Assembly (NCBI RefSeq): GCF_041505935.1
Contig: NZ_CP140110.1
Source of the DNA: Fervidobacterium_A thailandense
GTDB taxonomy: Bacteria > Thermotogota > Thermotogae > Thermotogales > Fervidobacteriaceae
DNA: 64,000 nucleotides
Reading direction: 5' to 3' (one strand)
Within the stretch, counting starts at the first letter, position 1, and each line of letters opens with the position of its first letter. The position numbers and the translations under genes are program-made. Positions 25,378-34,334 of this stretch are shown here, in pieces. The notes beneath the pieces are model-generated. The model saw nothing but the letters and a program-made list of their open reading frames with translations, ran no database searches and was not told where the DNA came from.

Positions 25378-26367
25378 CTACTTGGACTGTTTTTCCAAGT
25401 TTTTTCTGAGTTTGAGAAATAGGTTGCTGAGAAGCAATCGCACGTCACCACCGAGTTTCACTTGCCTATCTATGAAATAGAGCTCTTCGATTAGCTTGCG
25501 AACGCTCTCAAAATCGTACAACTTTCTGTGGTTAACTGGGTTTTGTCTCTGACCTTTGAACTTGAACCCGAGGAACCTTGCCACCCTCGGTGTGGGAATG
25601 CCCAGTTCCTTCGAAACTTGTGCAACATCCGGCCAGGAGTACACGTCCTTGGGTTTGACGTTTTCAACGATGTTCAAGAGTTCAACAACGTGTTTTCCGA
25701 GGGAGTAAACTATAAGTGGCGGTTCGTACTCGTTGCACACTTCGTCCAGAACTGCTCTAAATCTATCGGAATCACCTTCGGTCAGTGCGTAGCAAAGTTC
25801 ATCAAGTTTTGTTACAGTTCTTTTGTACACAATATCGGCGATTTCCTCAATTGTCAACTGTGAAGTGTTTCCTTTTGAGTATGCCTTTATCTTTTGCAGT
25901 TCCGTCAGCAGTGCGTACTCGTCTGTGCCAACTTGCTTTAAGAGTAAGCGAGCGATTTCGTCGTTAATACTCAGTTCGATGTTCGCTGCCAAGTTCAGAA
26001 TGAACTGAATCCACTTATCCTCTTCCCATTCTTTTGGTGTTTCGAAAGACAAGATTTTAACTTTCTCCGATTCTCTCACTTCCTTCGGCACGCTTTCGAT
26101 CCTAACGAAGACGTGTACGTTATCCCTTGGAAAATCGATTTTAAGGAAAGCTTCCCTATCTTTCTTCGACCAGTTTTCAAAATCGACGATATCGTAGATC
26201 TTAACGTCTGAGAATAGTCCAAAACTAACGGCGGCGTTTTTCAGTTCATCGAGTTTGTTCTCATCGTCGGCGTAAACCTTTTGGTACTGCCCATCCACCT
26301 TTTTGAGAAAATTTGCAACGTAAATATCCTTTCCAAGGGACGAATTACCTACCAAGAAGTAAACCAC
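25378..26367 (-). CDS. holA: DNA polymerase III delta subunit
   Basis: The protein has the clamp-loader delta layout. The N-terminal AAA+-like domain begins VYFLVGNSSLGKDIYV and lacks a functional P-loop, as in delta. Helical lid and collar domains follow; SLGKHVVELLNIVENV and the last 60 residues contain the usual F-K-x-Q and LI-ELYFIDRQVKLGG pattern. Delta opens the sliding clamp. I prefer the GTG at 26367 (GAGGGGTGGGCTAC before it), giving 329 residues; GTG at 26376 is the alternative. The assignment rests on pattern and length rather than a single motif. Confidence 0.78.
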   Translation of the reverse strand: MVYFLVGNSSLGKDIYVANFLKKVDGQYQKVYADDENKLDELKNAAVSFGLFSDVKIYDIVDFENWSKKDREAFLKIDFPRDNVHVFVRIESVPKEVRESEKVKILSFETPKEWEEDKWIQFILNLAANIELSINDEIARLLLKQVGTDEYALLTELQKIKAYSKGNTSQLTIEEIADIVYKRTVTKLDELCYALTEGDSDRFRAVLDEVCNEYEPPLIVYSLGKHVVELLNIVENVKPKDVYSWPDVAQVSKELGIPTPRVARFLGFKFKGQRQNPVNHRKLYDFESVRKLIEELYFIDRQVKLGGDVRLLLSNLFLKLRKNLEKQSK

Positions 26368-26411
26368 GTAGCCCACCCCTCGTTCAGTGTGAGAGGCATA
26401 AGGTGAGTCAC

Positions 26412-27128
26412 CTACTCACCGACGTTATCTTCTATCGAGACTATCTTCCCACTGTTCATGCGAACAATACGGTTTGCAATACGTGCCACGTTTAGATCGT
26501 GTGTCACGATTACGAAGGTGGTTCCATACTCGCGGTTGAGTTCCACTATCAATTGTTTGATCTGTTCTCCGTTCTTTTCGTCGAGAGCTCCCGTTGGCTC
26601 ATCCGCCCAGATGATCTTCGGGTTCGTAGCCAACGCCCTTGCAATGGATACCCTTTGCTGTTCGCCGCCGGAAAGCTGCGATGGGTAAGCGTCTTTACGG
26701 TGTGCAACGTTCATCCTTTCCAGTAGCTCTACGGCCCTTCTTCGTGCCGTGGCAAAGTCTACGCCGTTCAATAAGAGCGGCAATTCGACGTTTTCAACGG
26801 CGGTCAAAACAGGAACGAGGTTGAAGAACTGGAATATAAACCCCATGTTCTTTCCACGAAACCTCGTACGCTCCTCTTCGGACATACTCGTAATATCCTT
26901 GTCTTCTATGAGTACTCGACCTGTAGTGGGTAAGTCGAGCCCGGCGAGAATGTTCAACAATGTGGTCTTGCCGGAACCGGATGGCCCGAGGATCGCGACT
27001 ATTTCCCCAGATCGCACCTCCAGATTGACACCGTCAAGCGCTACAACTTTTGAATCTCCTGTACCGTAAACTTTTGAAATATTTTCCGCGATTACAATCT
27101 TCTTAACGAGATCAGCCAGAAAGCTCAC
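26412..27128 (-). CDS. ABC transporter ATPase, LolD/MacB type, without a partner gene
   Basis: The 238-residue ATPase has Walker A GPSGSGKTT, the Q-loop FIFQFFNLVPVLTAVENVELPL typical of the MacB/LolD/FtsE branch, signature LSGGEQQRVSIARAL, Walker B IIWADEPTGALDEKNG and the H-loop THD. It should power a membrane protein that moves lipoproteins, peptides or lipids. No FtsX/MacB-type permease is encoded nearby: holA and coaD flank it. The start is uncertain. The GTG at 27128 overlaps coaD by 17 bases and is not well spaced from an SD. Confidence 0.9.
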   Translation of the reverse strand: MSFLADLVKKIVIAENISKVYGTGDSKVVALDGVNLEVRSGEIVAILGPSGSGKTTLLNILAGLDLPTTGRVLIEDKDITSMSEEERTRFRGKNMGFIFQFFNLVPVLTAVENVELPLLLNGVDFATARRRAVELLERMNVAHRKDAYPSQLSGGEQQRVSIARALATNPKIIWADEPTGALDEKNGEQIKQLIVELNREYGTTFVIVTHDLNVARIANRIVRMNSGKIVSIEDNVGE

Positions 27129-27606
27129 CTCTTCTCAATTTTTCCATCAATCTCCGCTCTACTATTTCAGGTACCCACTGTGAGACTTTTCCACCGAACG
27201 AAGCGACTTCCTTTACAAGGCTGGAGGACAGGAACGAGTAGCTTTTGTCGGTCATTAAAAAGACAGTTTCCACCCCGTTGCAGATCTCCTTGTTTGCGAG
27301 TGCCATTTGGAGTTCGTACTCAAAATCGGTGACAGCCCTCAACCCACGAATAACTACGTTCACGTTCTTGAGCGCAGTGTACTCCACAAGCAATCCCGAA
27401 AAACTCTCAACGTGTACGTTTGGTAAATCCTTCAGACACTCGCGCACCATTTCTACGCGCTCGTCGACTGAAAAAGTATACTTTTTGCGTTTGTTTTCCA
27501 TGACCACGACGTACAACTCATCGAAGAGTGCTGCCGCCCTTCGCGCAATGTCGATGTGTCCATACGTGATTGGATCGAAAGAACCTGGATACACGGCCCT
27601 AATCAT
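27112..27606 (-). CDS. coaD: Phosphopantetheine adenylyltransferase
   Basis: CoaD adds AMP to 4'-phosphopantetheine in coenzyme A synthesis. I place the start at the ATG at 27606, preceded by AAAGGAGTCGGGAT, giving MIRAVYPGSFDPITYGHIDI with the T/HxGH nucleotidyl-transferase motif at the N-terminus. RGLRAVTDFEYELQMA and SSSLVKEVASFGG are also present. The product is about 164 residues, the usual length. The upstream in-frame start at 27624 lacks an SD. The gene lies between dnaB and the orphan ABC ATPase. Confidence 0.95.
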   Translation of the reverse strand: MIRAVYPGSFDPITYGHIDIARRAAALFDELYVVVMENKRKKYTFSVDERVEMVRECLKDLPNVHVESFSGLLVEYTALKNVNVVIRGLRAVTDFEYELQMALANKEICNGVETVFLMTDKSYSFLSSSLVKEVASFGGKVSQWVPEIVERRLMEKLRRGELSG

Positions 27607-27648
27607 ATCCCGACTCCTTTCCAATGCGTTCGCCCGAAAGTATACATC

Positions 27649-28986
27649 TTATTCCTGATGGAATACATCTGGTTCGAAGAAATTCGTGAACGACGGGTTG
27701 AACATGAGAGTTACGGTACCTATCGGACCATTTCGTTGTTTGCCGATTATTATCTCCGTCTCGTGGGGAAGGTCGACACGTTGCTTTTTGTAGTACTCCT
27801 CACGGTAGAGGAATATCACCACATCCGCATCTTGCTCGATCGCACCCGATTCGCGAAGGTCACTCAACCTCGGACGCTTATCTTCCCGTTGCTCAACGGC
27901 CCTCGAAAGTTGCGAAAGAGCCACTATCGCGATATCCAACTCACGCGCAAGGAGCTTGAGCGATCTTGAGATCTCCGATATTTCCTGCTGACGGCTATCC
28001 CTTCTATCACCGAGGTTCATCAGTTGAAGATAGTCGATGAATATAGCATCCACGTTGTACTCTTTTTTCATTCGCCGTGCCTTAGCACGTAACACACGTG
28101 GTTCAAGGTTTGATTCGTCATCTATAATGATGTTGGCTTTCATCAACTTGGAAGCGCCGGCAACGAGTCTTTTCCACTCCTCGTCACTCAGCCACCCGCG
28201 CCTGACCTTTTGCAAATCCACAAGTGATTCCATGCAGAGGAGACGCTGGATGAGTTGTTCCTTACTCATTTCCAAGCTAAAAATACCAACGGATGCCTCA
28301 CCAACTGTGGCCATATTTCTTGCAAGGTTTAGGGCGAAAGCTGTTTTTCCGACACTTGGCCTCGCAGCTATGATGATCAGATCAGATTTATGGAAACCCG
28401 AGGTCATCTCATCCAACTTCTTAAACCCGGTGGGGATACCAGTAACAAGTCCCGCTATACCTTTGAGGTGCTTTTCGCGTAGCTGTTCTAAATGTTCGAA
28501 AACCTCCGTCAACGCGCTTCTAATGTCAACGTACGTCTTCGTTGCCCTCGATTCGGCGATCCTAAAGACTATGCGCTCAGCTTCGTCAAGAATCTCTTCA
28601 ACGTCCGAATCGCTGTAAGCACGCTCAACGATTTGGCTTCCGGCGGCTATGAGCTCACGCAATATCGCCTTGTCGCGAACTATCTGGGCGTAAACATCCG
28701 CGTGTGCGGCAGTTGGAACTGTATCAGCCAACTGGGCGACGTAAAGTTCTCCACCGACTTTATCGAGTAAACCCTCGTCCCGGAGCCTGTCGCAAACTGA
28801 GATGATGTCGATGGGTTGTCCCTCTTCGTGAAGCTCTTCCATCACACGGAAAATATACTTGTTCCTCGGATCGTAAAAATCCGAGGAGTTAACTATTGAA
28901 ACAATCTGATCCATTTTTTCTGGCTCGATCAAAATACTCCCTATCAACGCCTGTTCGGCTTCAATGTTGGAAGGAACGTTTTTCAA
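27649..28986 (-). CDS. dnaB: Replicative DNA helicase
   Basis: This 445-residue DnaB has the N-terminal DnaG-interacting domain (PSNIEAEQALIGSILIE near the start) and the RecA-like helicase domain. The latter has Walker A ARPSVGKTAFALNLA, Walker B IFIDYLQLM and the arginine-finger region, ending with the DnaB4-like QRNGPIGTVTLMF motif. No intein is present. The start codon is TTG at 28986, eight bases after GAGGTGATGGAAT; the ATG inside that sequence is out of frame. Confidence 0.97.
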   Translation of the reverse strand: MKNVPSNIEAEQALIGSILIEPEKMDQIVSIVNSSDFYDPRNKYIFRVMEELHEEGQPIDIISVCDRLRDEGLLDKVGGELYVAQLADTVPTAAHADVYAQIVRDKAILRELIAAGSQIVERAYSDSDVEEILDEAERIVFRIAESRATKTYVDIRSALTEVFEHLEQLREKHLKGIAGLVTGIPTGFKKLDEMTSGFHKSDLIIIAARPSVGKTAFALNLARNMATVGEASVGIFSLEMSKEQLIQRLLCMESLVDLQKVRRGWLSDEEWKRLVAGASKLMKANIIIDDESNLEPRVLRAKARRMKKEYNVDAIFIDYLQLMNLGDRRDSRQQEISEISRSLKLLARELDIAIVALSQLSRAVEQREDKRPRLSDLRESGAIEQDADVVIFLYREEYYKKQRVDLPHETEIIIGKQRNGPIGTVTLMFNPSFTNFFEPDVFHQE

Positions 28987-29007
28987 ATTCCATCACCTCA
29001 GAAAATT

Positions 29008-30480
29008 TCAGACGAACATCCCGCGTTTCCTCTTTGCCGTAAGTGCGCACAAGACAACTATCGATAGCGAGACAATGACCATGTAGTCGCCGAACCTGGT
29101 GTAGAACGTTACTTCCTTGTTCGGTGTGACGTAGAGAATTCTCCAGGTTGTTCCGTAAGGCAAGACGGTGAACTTCCCGTACCGATCCACAAGCCCACTG
29201 AGGCCGGTGTTGGAAACCTGCACAAAATCTCGCCTTGTTTCCACTGCGCGGAAAACAATCTGTGAAAAATGCTGTTTCAGCGCGATCTTCGAACGATACC
29301 AGCCATCGTTTGTCGAGACCACAATGAAATCGGCCTTCTCAGACATGTGTCTGGAAAGGTGTGGAAAGTACGATTCAAAGCATATTTGAAGACCAACGTT
29401 TCCGTATCCATCGACCGCGAACGTCTTTAAAGTACCTGGTGTGAAGTAAGAGACACCTCGAAGAAAACTTAAGAACCCGAATATCCTCGGATACGGAAGC
29501 GTTTCAACGAACGGGAATAATAGAATCTTGTCGTACCTTCCAACGTACGTGCCGTGGTTGTAAACGTGCAGACTGTTGTAGAATTTGTTTTCCTCAAACG
29601 TTGGATAACCAATCACGAGCACGCTCTTTTTGAACTTCTCGATCAACTTTTTTTCAAGCTCCGTGTTTCGGATGTCCATATCCGGAAATGTCGCTTCGGG
29701 AAAGATGGTAAGATAGCCTTCAAACTCGGTGAAATTACCGAGTAAATAATCCATTAACTTGGCTTTATCTGGTGAATACTTGACGCTCTGGGGAACATCG
29801 GTTTGCGCAACGACAATTGGTTTTTCTCCCACGTGATGCGGCAATACGCGCTCGATCAGGTTGTTCAAAAGCAGGATGCAACATAACATCGCAATTATCA
29901 CAAAAGATTTATTGGGCCCTTGTTTGAGAATCCTGTAAAATTCGTAGTTGATCACCACTATTAAGAAGATCAACCCGAGCGTACCGGTGAGAGGTAATAT
30001 TTGGATGAGTCCAGTGTACGTGTAAAGTCCCTCGGAGATCCGTCCACCGGTAAATCCCAGGTCACCAACGCTCCTAAGGAACTCCGAAACGGTGTACAAA
30101 CTCGCCACAAAAAGTGGCTGTAAGAACCTAAAGCGGATTTTTTCATGCCATAAGCTGTACAAAAAACCGAAGATGAGAAACGGTAAAGCCTCGAGGATGC
30201 AAAAGAGAAGGTAGACGAAGAATCCAGCACTCGGGGAAAAATTTCCGAACAAACTTGGCATTCCCTTTGTTAGTACATCGATGAGAAAATGGAAGTTCAA
30301 AAAGGTAAAAGTGAAGAAAAACAAAAAAGACAGTATCGCCGAAGAAAACGGTCCTCCTCGTTCAAGTGCGAAAAAAAGGCCTATTAGCGATACGAAGGCG
30401 AGTATTCCATCCAAGTAGCCTGGCATCGAAAGAGTCAAAAGGGCCGCCGATAGAAAAACGTTCAACAAGTTTTCGACCAT
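29008..30480 (-). CDS. lnt: Apolipoprotein N-acyltransferase
   Basis: Lnt adds the third acyl chain to lipoproteins at the periplasmic face of the inner membrane. The 490-residue protein has about seven hydrophobic segments in its first 220 residues. A nitrilase-fold domain follows, with a probable catalytic triad Glu (FPEATFPD, about residue 261), Lys (YDKILLFPF, about 316) and Cys (LQICFESYF, about 365). A final membrane segment ends in basic residues. The ATG follows CGGAGGGATAGG. Its presence predicts triacylated lipoproteins, in keeping with a diderm envelope. Confidence 0.92.
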   Translation of the reverse strand: MVENLLNVFLSAALLTLSMPGYLDGILAFVSLIGLFFALERGGPFSSAILSFLFFFTFTFLNFHFLIDVLTKGMPSLFGNFSPSAGFFVYLLFCILEALPFLIFGFLYSLWHEKIRFRFLQPLFVASLYTVSEFLRSVGDLGFTGGRISEGLYTYTGLIQILPLTGTLGLIFLIVVINYEFYRILKQGPNKSFVIIAMLCCILLLNNLIERVLPHHVGEKPIVVAQTDVPQSVKYSPDKAKLMDYLLGNFTEFEGYLTIFPEATFPDMDIRNTELEKKLIEKFKKSVLVIGYPTFEENKFYNSLHVYNHGTYVGRYDKILLFPFVETLPYPRIFGFLSFLRGVSYFTPGTLKTFAVDGYGNVGLQICFESYFPHLSRHMSEKADFIVVSTNDGWYRSKIALKQHFSQIVFRAVETRRDFVQVSNTGLSGLVDRYGKFTVLPYGTTWRILYVTPNKEVTFYTRFGDYMVIVSLSIVVLCALTAKRKRGMFV

Positions 30481-30531
30481 CCTATCCCTCCGAATAACGT
30501 TCTGCTCATCCCTTGATCGCCAAAAGGTACT

Positions 30532-31695
30532 TTACAAATAGTATTCTATCGCCTTTTCAAGGTGATACGCAACGTATTCTTGCTCCTCGACGGTGATGTC
30601 GGTGTAAAAAGGTAGCGCTACCGTTCGCTGGGCGATTTCTTCGGTAACCGGCAGCGTTCCCTCACTCCATCCAAGCTCCCTGTACGGGCGCTGAAGATGA
30701 ACAGGTTCAAAGTAGTTTCTGGCCTCGATACCTTGCTCATTTAAATAGTTTATAATCTTGTTTCGTTGCTCTCGAGTCGTACCTTTCGGTAACTTTACAA
30801 CGTACACGAACCAACTCATTTTCGTTACATAGTCCTTTACAACCGGTAGTTCGACGTACCTCAAACAGGATGTGTACCTTTGTGCAGCTTGATTCCTTTT
30901 TTCGATGATATCATCGATCCTTTTTATTTGTGACCATCCCAGCCCAGCCGATAGCTCGTCCATCCGATAGTTGTATCCAACGAACTCGTGCTCGAGCCAA
31001 CCCGCACCTTCAGACCTGCCCTGATTTCTCAGCGCTTTGGCCAGTTTTGCGATCTTTTCATCGTCGGTAACCAGAACGCCCCCTTCACCGGTCGTTATCT
31101 GTTTGTTGGGATAGAACGCGAATGCACCTGCTATTCCGAACGTTCCCACCTTTCTTCCCTTGTATTCGCTCCCCAACGCTTCGCACGAGTCCTCGACGAT
31201 TGTAAAGTTGTACTTATACTTCAAATTGTAAATTGCATCCCAGTCAATTGGATGGCCGAAGATATCGACTGCCATCAAGAAAACCCTTTTACCGTCCTTG
31301 GCCAATTTTTCGAGCAAAACTTCAAGATGTGTTGGATCAAGGTTCATCGTAACTGGCTCAATGTCAACAAAAACTACGTCGCCTTTCTCGAAAAGTGCGA
31401 CATTCGCCGACGCAACAAAGGTGAAAGACGGTACGATTAAGACATCCTCGCTTGAAAAATCCAGGGCTTTCAAAATTAGATGCAACGCGGCCGTACCACT
31501 TGAGACGGCAACAGCATATCTGGCCCCGACGTATTCCGCCACGTGTTCCTCGAACAACTTTAAGTAAGGTCCAAGACTGAGCCTACCCGATTTGAGTATC
31601 TTCACGACGACTTCCACATCTTCATCCGTCACCTGTGGCCTTGATAGGGGAACCTTCAAACGCTCCATCGCTTTGATCATCTCCTGTTCTTTCAT
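30532..31695 (-). CDS. DegT/DnrJ/EryC1/StrS-family sugar aminotransferase
   Basis: This 387-residue PLP enzyme has SSGTAALHLILKAL (PLP phosphate pocket), the Asp in VEDSCEALGSEYKG, and the PLP Lys in FYPNKQITTGEGG (about residue 197). C-terminal features are typical of the family (ARNYFEPVHLQRPY). It transaminates a nucleotide-linked keto-sugar. The CapD-type dehydratase at 9.8 kb could supply such a substrate; that link is an inference. The start is probably the ATG at 31695, which overlaps the upstream stop (ATGA); ATGs a few codons in are possible. Confidence 0.92.
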   Translation of the reverse strand: MKEQEMIKAMERLKVPLSRPQVTDEDVEVVVKILKSGRLSLGPYLKLFEEHVAEYVGARYAVAVSSGTAALHLILKALDFSSEDVLIVPSFTFVASANVALFEKGDVVFVDIEPVTMNLDPTHLEVLLEKLAKDGKRVFLMAVDIFGHPIDWDAIYNLKYKYNFTIVEDSCEALGSEYKGRKVGTFGIAGAFAFYPNKQITTGEGGVLVTDDEKIAKLAKALRNQGRSEGAGWLEHEFVGYNYRMDELSAGLGWSQIKRIDDIIEKRNQAAQRYTSCLRYVELPVVKDYVTKMSWFVYVVKLPKGTTREQRNKIINYLNEQGIEARNYFEPVHLQRPYRELGWSEGTLPVTEEIAQRTVALPFYTDITVEEQEYVAYHLEKAIEYYL

Positions 31696-32657
31696 TCCAT
31701 CTTGATCCTCTGCAAAAAGTTATACTCGCTCAAAGCCTCCTCGTACATTCCAGCACTTTCGTAGAGTTGAGCGAGTTTGAGCCTTTTTTCCTCGTTTAGG
31801 GGATCCTTCTCCACGATACGTTTGTAGACCAGCGCTGCACGTTTTTTCATACCAAGGGCCATGTAAAACCAGAACCTGAACGTAGGAATAGTGAGTAAGA
31901 TTGCTAACACGATCGGAGGAAGAGCGAACGGTAAAAACCTTGAGAATCTTTCGAACGTACTTAAGATTGGGAGAATGATCGTCGTGAGGCTGAGTTTTCG
32001 TTCACTTTCTATCAGTGATTCGAACTGTGGGTAAAGTAACTGACCGTTACTTACCTGCTTGATTTCCACGTACATATTCATATATCGTCCTTTTTCAGCA
32101 CCCTTTGCGGATGTGTAATCGTTGTAGAGCATGGCAAGGAGCTTTCCAAAGAGTTTCTCAAGGTTACGATCACCTTTTTTCAGCTCCGAAAGTAGGTAAC
32201 GACGCACTTTGTCGTTTTTGATAAAACTTTCGTAAACCAATTCGAGAGTCTCTTCATCGACTGTGGGAACGACCTTTAAAAGCGCTACACTCTGTGGCTC
32301 CTCCGCTAAATTCTCCTTCAGATGGGCTGTCAACTTTTCTTCGCCGAATATTTCCAAGATGTACATCTTCATCTCGGGCTTTACAACGTTGGAAGCCAGA
32401 AAACTAACCAATCCGTCGACGTCTTCCTCAACCGCAAAACGAAAGTTTTTCAGCTTTCTCTTTGCATGGAGAAACCTCCCGAGCTCTTCCAAGCTCTCCG
32501 GGGAATCGGACGATGAGAGCAAAACCAAGTAAAGATCCCAAGCCACCTCGGGATCTTCCTTCGATTTCTCCAAAATTTCCTCAACTGTCAATGCTCCGAC
32601 AATAGTTGCGAGCATCAAAAACACGAAAATCAAGACGCATTTAACCCTTCCGCCCAT
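31692..32657 (-). CDS. Exported/membrane TPR-containing hypothetical protein
   Basis: The 321-residue protein starts with a signal peptide (VLIFVFLMLATIVGA). A mostly helical domain of about 200 residues without recognisable motif follows, then a membrane segment (about 240-272, ALPPIVLAILLTIPTFRFWFYMAL) and a C-terminal single or double TPR (AALVYKRIVEKDPLNEEKRLKLAQLYESAGMYEEAL). The TPR should lie in the cytoplasm. It overlaps its neighbours on both sides (CDF stop and DegT start). I do not recognise the family. Confidence 0.75.
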   Translation of the reverse strand: MGGRVKCVLIFVFLMLATIVGALTVEEILEKSKEDPEVAWDLYLVLLSSSDSPESLEELGRFLHAKRKLKNFRFAVEEDVDGLVSFLASNVVKPEMKMYILEIFGEEKLTAHLKENLAEEPQSVALLKVVPTVDEETLELVYESFIKNDKVRRYLLSELKKGDRNLEKLFGKLLAMLYNDYTSAKGAEKGRYMNMYVEIKQVSNGQLLYPQFESLIESERKLSLTTIILPILSTFERFSRFLPFALPPIVLAILLTIPTFRFWFYMALGMKKRAALVYKRIVEKDPLNEEKRLKLAQLYESAGMYEEALSEYNFLQRIKME

Positions 32658-33594
32658 TCACATCGTCCTTCGTACTCAGCCCGTACGGTTCTATTTCCTC
32701 GTTCCCCTCGGGCTCGACGTGTATCACAATGTCGTAGATATCCTTCGAAGCGGAGAGCACCTTCTTGATGCACTTGGTGATCTCGTGCGCGTCCTTGACA
32801 GTCATGTCTTCGCGAACTTCTATGTCAAGATCAATGTCAAACTTATTTCCAATTTTCCTTACCCTAACTTTGTGAGGATTCGATGCTCCGCACTTCTTGC
32901 ACGCTTCAAAAACTTTTTCGTAAATCCACATCTCCTCCTCCCTCAAGCCGTCCATCAAATCGTGAAGGTTCTCTTCGAAAACCTCCCACGCCACTTTTAT
33001 TATCATTAGCGACATTAATAGGCCGACGAGCGGATCCATCCATCCCAGACCGAGCTTGTTCATCGCCACACCGAAGAAAACCAATCCCGACATGAAGATG
33101 TCGTTTCGCATGTTCTTGGCTTCTGCAACCATCGATTGACTCTTGCACTTTCTACCTACTGAATACTCAAGTGTGAACAAAAAGGTCTTCCCAACAACAG
33201 AAAGCGCCGCAGCCAGCAACGGTAAAGCACCCTCAAGCGCAACGTAATCACCGGTTATGAGGCGTTTCAAGCTCTCGAACATCAGCGAAACGCCCGCGTA
33301 GAAAATCACAAAGGATATTATCTTTGCACCGATATTCTCCGCCTTGTGGTGACCGTACGGATGTCCTTTATCCGGAGGCCGTCTTGAAATGAGCGTTGCG
33401 ATCAGCACTGTTGATGAGGTTAGGATATCCGTTGATGTATCTATACCGTCTGCAAGAACGGCCATACTACGAAAGATCAGTCCAACGCTTACCTTGAGTA
33501 TTGCTAAAACTACGTTGGTAACAACAGCCGTGATTGCCACCCTGTTGAGTAGACGTTCCGAACCGGTAGTTTCCGCACTCTGGATTATGCTCAT
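32641..33594 (-). CDS. Cation diffusion facilitator metal exporter
   Basis: The 317-residue CDF protein has about six membrane helices and a C-terminal cytoplasmic ferredoxin-like domain (about 215-305). The HPYGHHKAE loop follows helix 2. The helix-2 site reads DGIDTSTD (D-x3-D) and the helix-5 site KNMRND (N-x3-D), rather than the H/D pairs of zinc exporters. This points towards Mn2+ or Fe2+ rather than Zn2+, but the inference is weak. The ATG follows GGAGGAGCTGAGTC. It is the first gene of the nine-gene minus-strand operon. Confidence 0.9.
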   Translation of the reverse strand: MSIIQSAETTGSERLLNRVAITAVVTNVVLAILKVSVGLIFRSMAVLADGIDTSTDILTSSTVLIATLISRRPPDKGHPYGHHKAENIGAKIISFVIFYAGVSLMFESLKRLITGDYVALEGALPLLAAALSVVGKTFLFTLEYSVGRKCKSQSMVAEAKNMRNDIFMSGLVFFGVAMNKLGLGWMDPLVGLLMSLMIIKVAWEVFEENLHDLMDGLREEEMWIYEKVFEACKKCGASNPHKVRVRKIGNKFDIDLDIEVREDMTVKDAHEITKCIKKVLSASKDIYDIVIHVEPEGNEEIEPYGLSTKDDVNGRKG

Positions 33595-33612
33595 GACTCA
33601 GCTCCTCCAGAC

Positions 33613-33643
33613 CATACAAAAATTAATGGGGCACCAGCCCCAT
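33613..33643 (-). terminator. Terminator of infC-rpmI-rplT
   Basis: On the minus strand ATGGGGC, loop TGGT, GCCCCAT form a 7-bp stem followed by TAATTTTTG. It lies 23 bases after the rplT stop and just before the CDF gene. Confidence 0.8.
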
Positions 33644-33647
33644 CTCT

Positions 33648-33676
33648 ATGATACCACAATCTTGATTACTTTCCAA
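33648..33676 (-). promoter_or_regulatory. Possible promoter for the CDF-to-era operon inside the end of rplT
   Basis: On the minus strand TTGGAA (33671-33676) and TATCAT (33648-33653, preceded by TGG) are separated by 17 bases. Transcription would begin at about 33641, inside the stem of the rplT terminator, so the new transcript would lose half of that hairpin. Confidence 0.4.
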
Positions 33677-34022
33677 GAGCACTCTTTGCGATGTTTACGT
33701 ACTCTCTGAAGCTCTCCGGATCGTTTACCGAAAGTTCCGCAAGCATTTTCCTGTTAATCTGAACGTTTGCAAGTTTGAGCCCATGGATCAGCTCGTTGTA
33801 CTTAAGTCCTTCCTTGCGTGCCGCGATATTGATACGAGTGATCCAAAGCCTTCTGAAGTTTCCTTTCTTGTTCTTCCTACCGTCAAACGCAAACTTCAGC
33901 GCCCTGTAGTAGGATTGCTTAGCCAATGTGTATCGTCTGCTCAGTGCACCCCTGAAACCCTTTACAAACTTAAGAAACTTTTTCTTTTTCTTCCTTGCGT
34001 TCAATGCATTCTTAACGCGCAT
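33666..34022 (-). CDS. rplT: 50S ribosomal protein L20
   Basis: This 118-residue basic protein begins MRVKNALNARKKKKKFLKFVKGFRG and has RRLWITRINIAARKEGL with LAELSVNDPESF near the end, matching L20 throughout. It is an early 50S assembly protein. In well-studied bacteria it also represses its own operon through the leader RNA. The ATG follows GAGGAGGATGAAATT. Confidence 0.97.
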   Translation of the reverse strand: MRVKNALNARKKKKKFLKFVKGFRGALSRRYTLAKQSYYRALKFAFDGRKNKKGNFRRLWITRINIAARKEGLKYNELIHGLKLANVQINRKMLAELSVNDPESFREYVNIAKSALGK

Positions 34023-34067
34023 AATTTCATCCTCCTCTCAAACTTGGTTTCGTACCTGCTTCGATTC

Positions 34068-34268
34068 TTACTTACCAAGGAGCCTGAGAATTCTTTTTCT
34101 GTCGGGCTTAGCGACAACATCCTCCAACCTCAGTGCCCTCAGTGTGGACCTTCTCTTCTTTCCCGTTTTGTGCCACGCGTTAGCGTGTCGCCTCATTATC
34201 TTACCATTCTTCGTTACCTTAAAACGTTTTGCGGCGGTTTTGCTTACCTTCATCTTCTTCTTTGCCAT
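34068..34268 (-). CDS. rpmI: 50S ribosomal protein L35
   Basis: The correct start is the ATG at 34268, preceded by GGGAGGGACTCAGAT, giving MAKKKMKVSKTAAKRFKVTK, a 66-residue L35. The longer frame to 34328 adds 20 residues not found in the family. RRHANAWHKTGKKRR and LRLLGK at the end fit L35. It lies between infC and rplT in the conserved order. Confidence 0.96.
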   Translation of the reverse strand: MAKKKMKVSKTAAKRFKVTKNGKIMRRHANAWHKTGKKRRSTLRALRLEDVVAKPDRKRILRLLGK

Positions 34269-34334
34269 ATCTGAGTCCCTCCCGTTGAAAGTTTTCACTT
34301 TCGAGCTTCCCCGAAAGCACCTTAACAAACTTTC

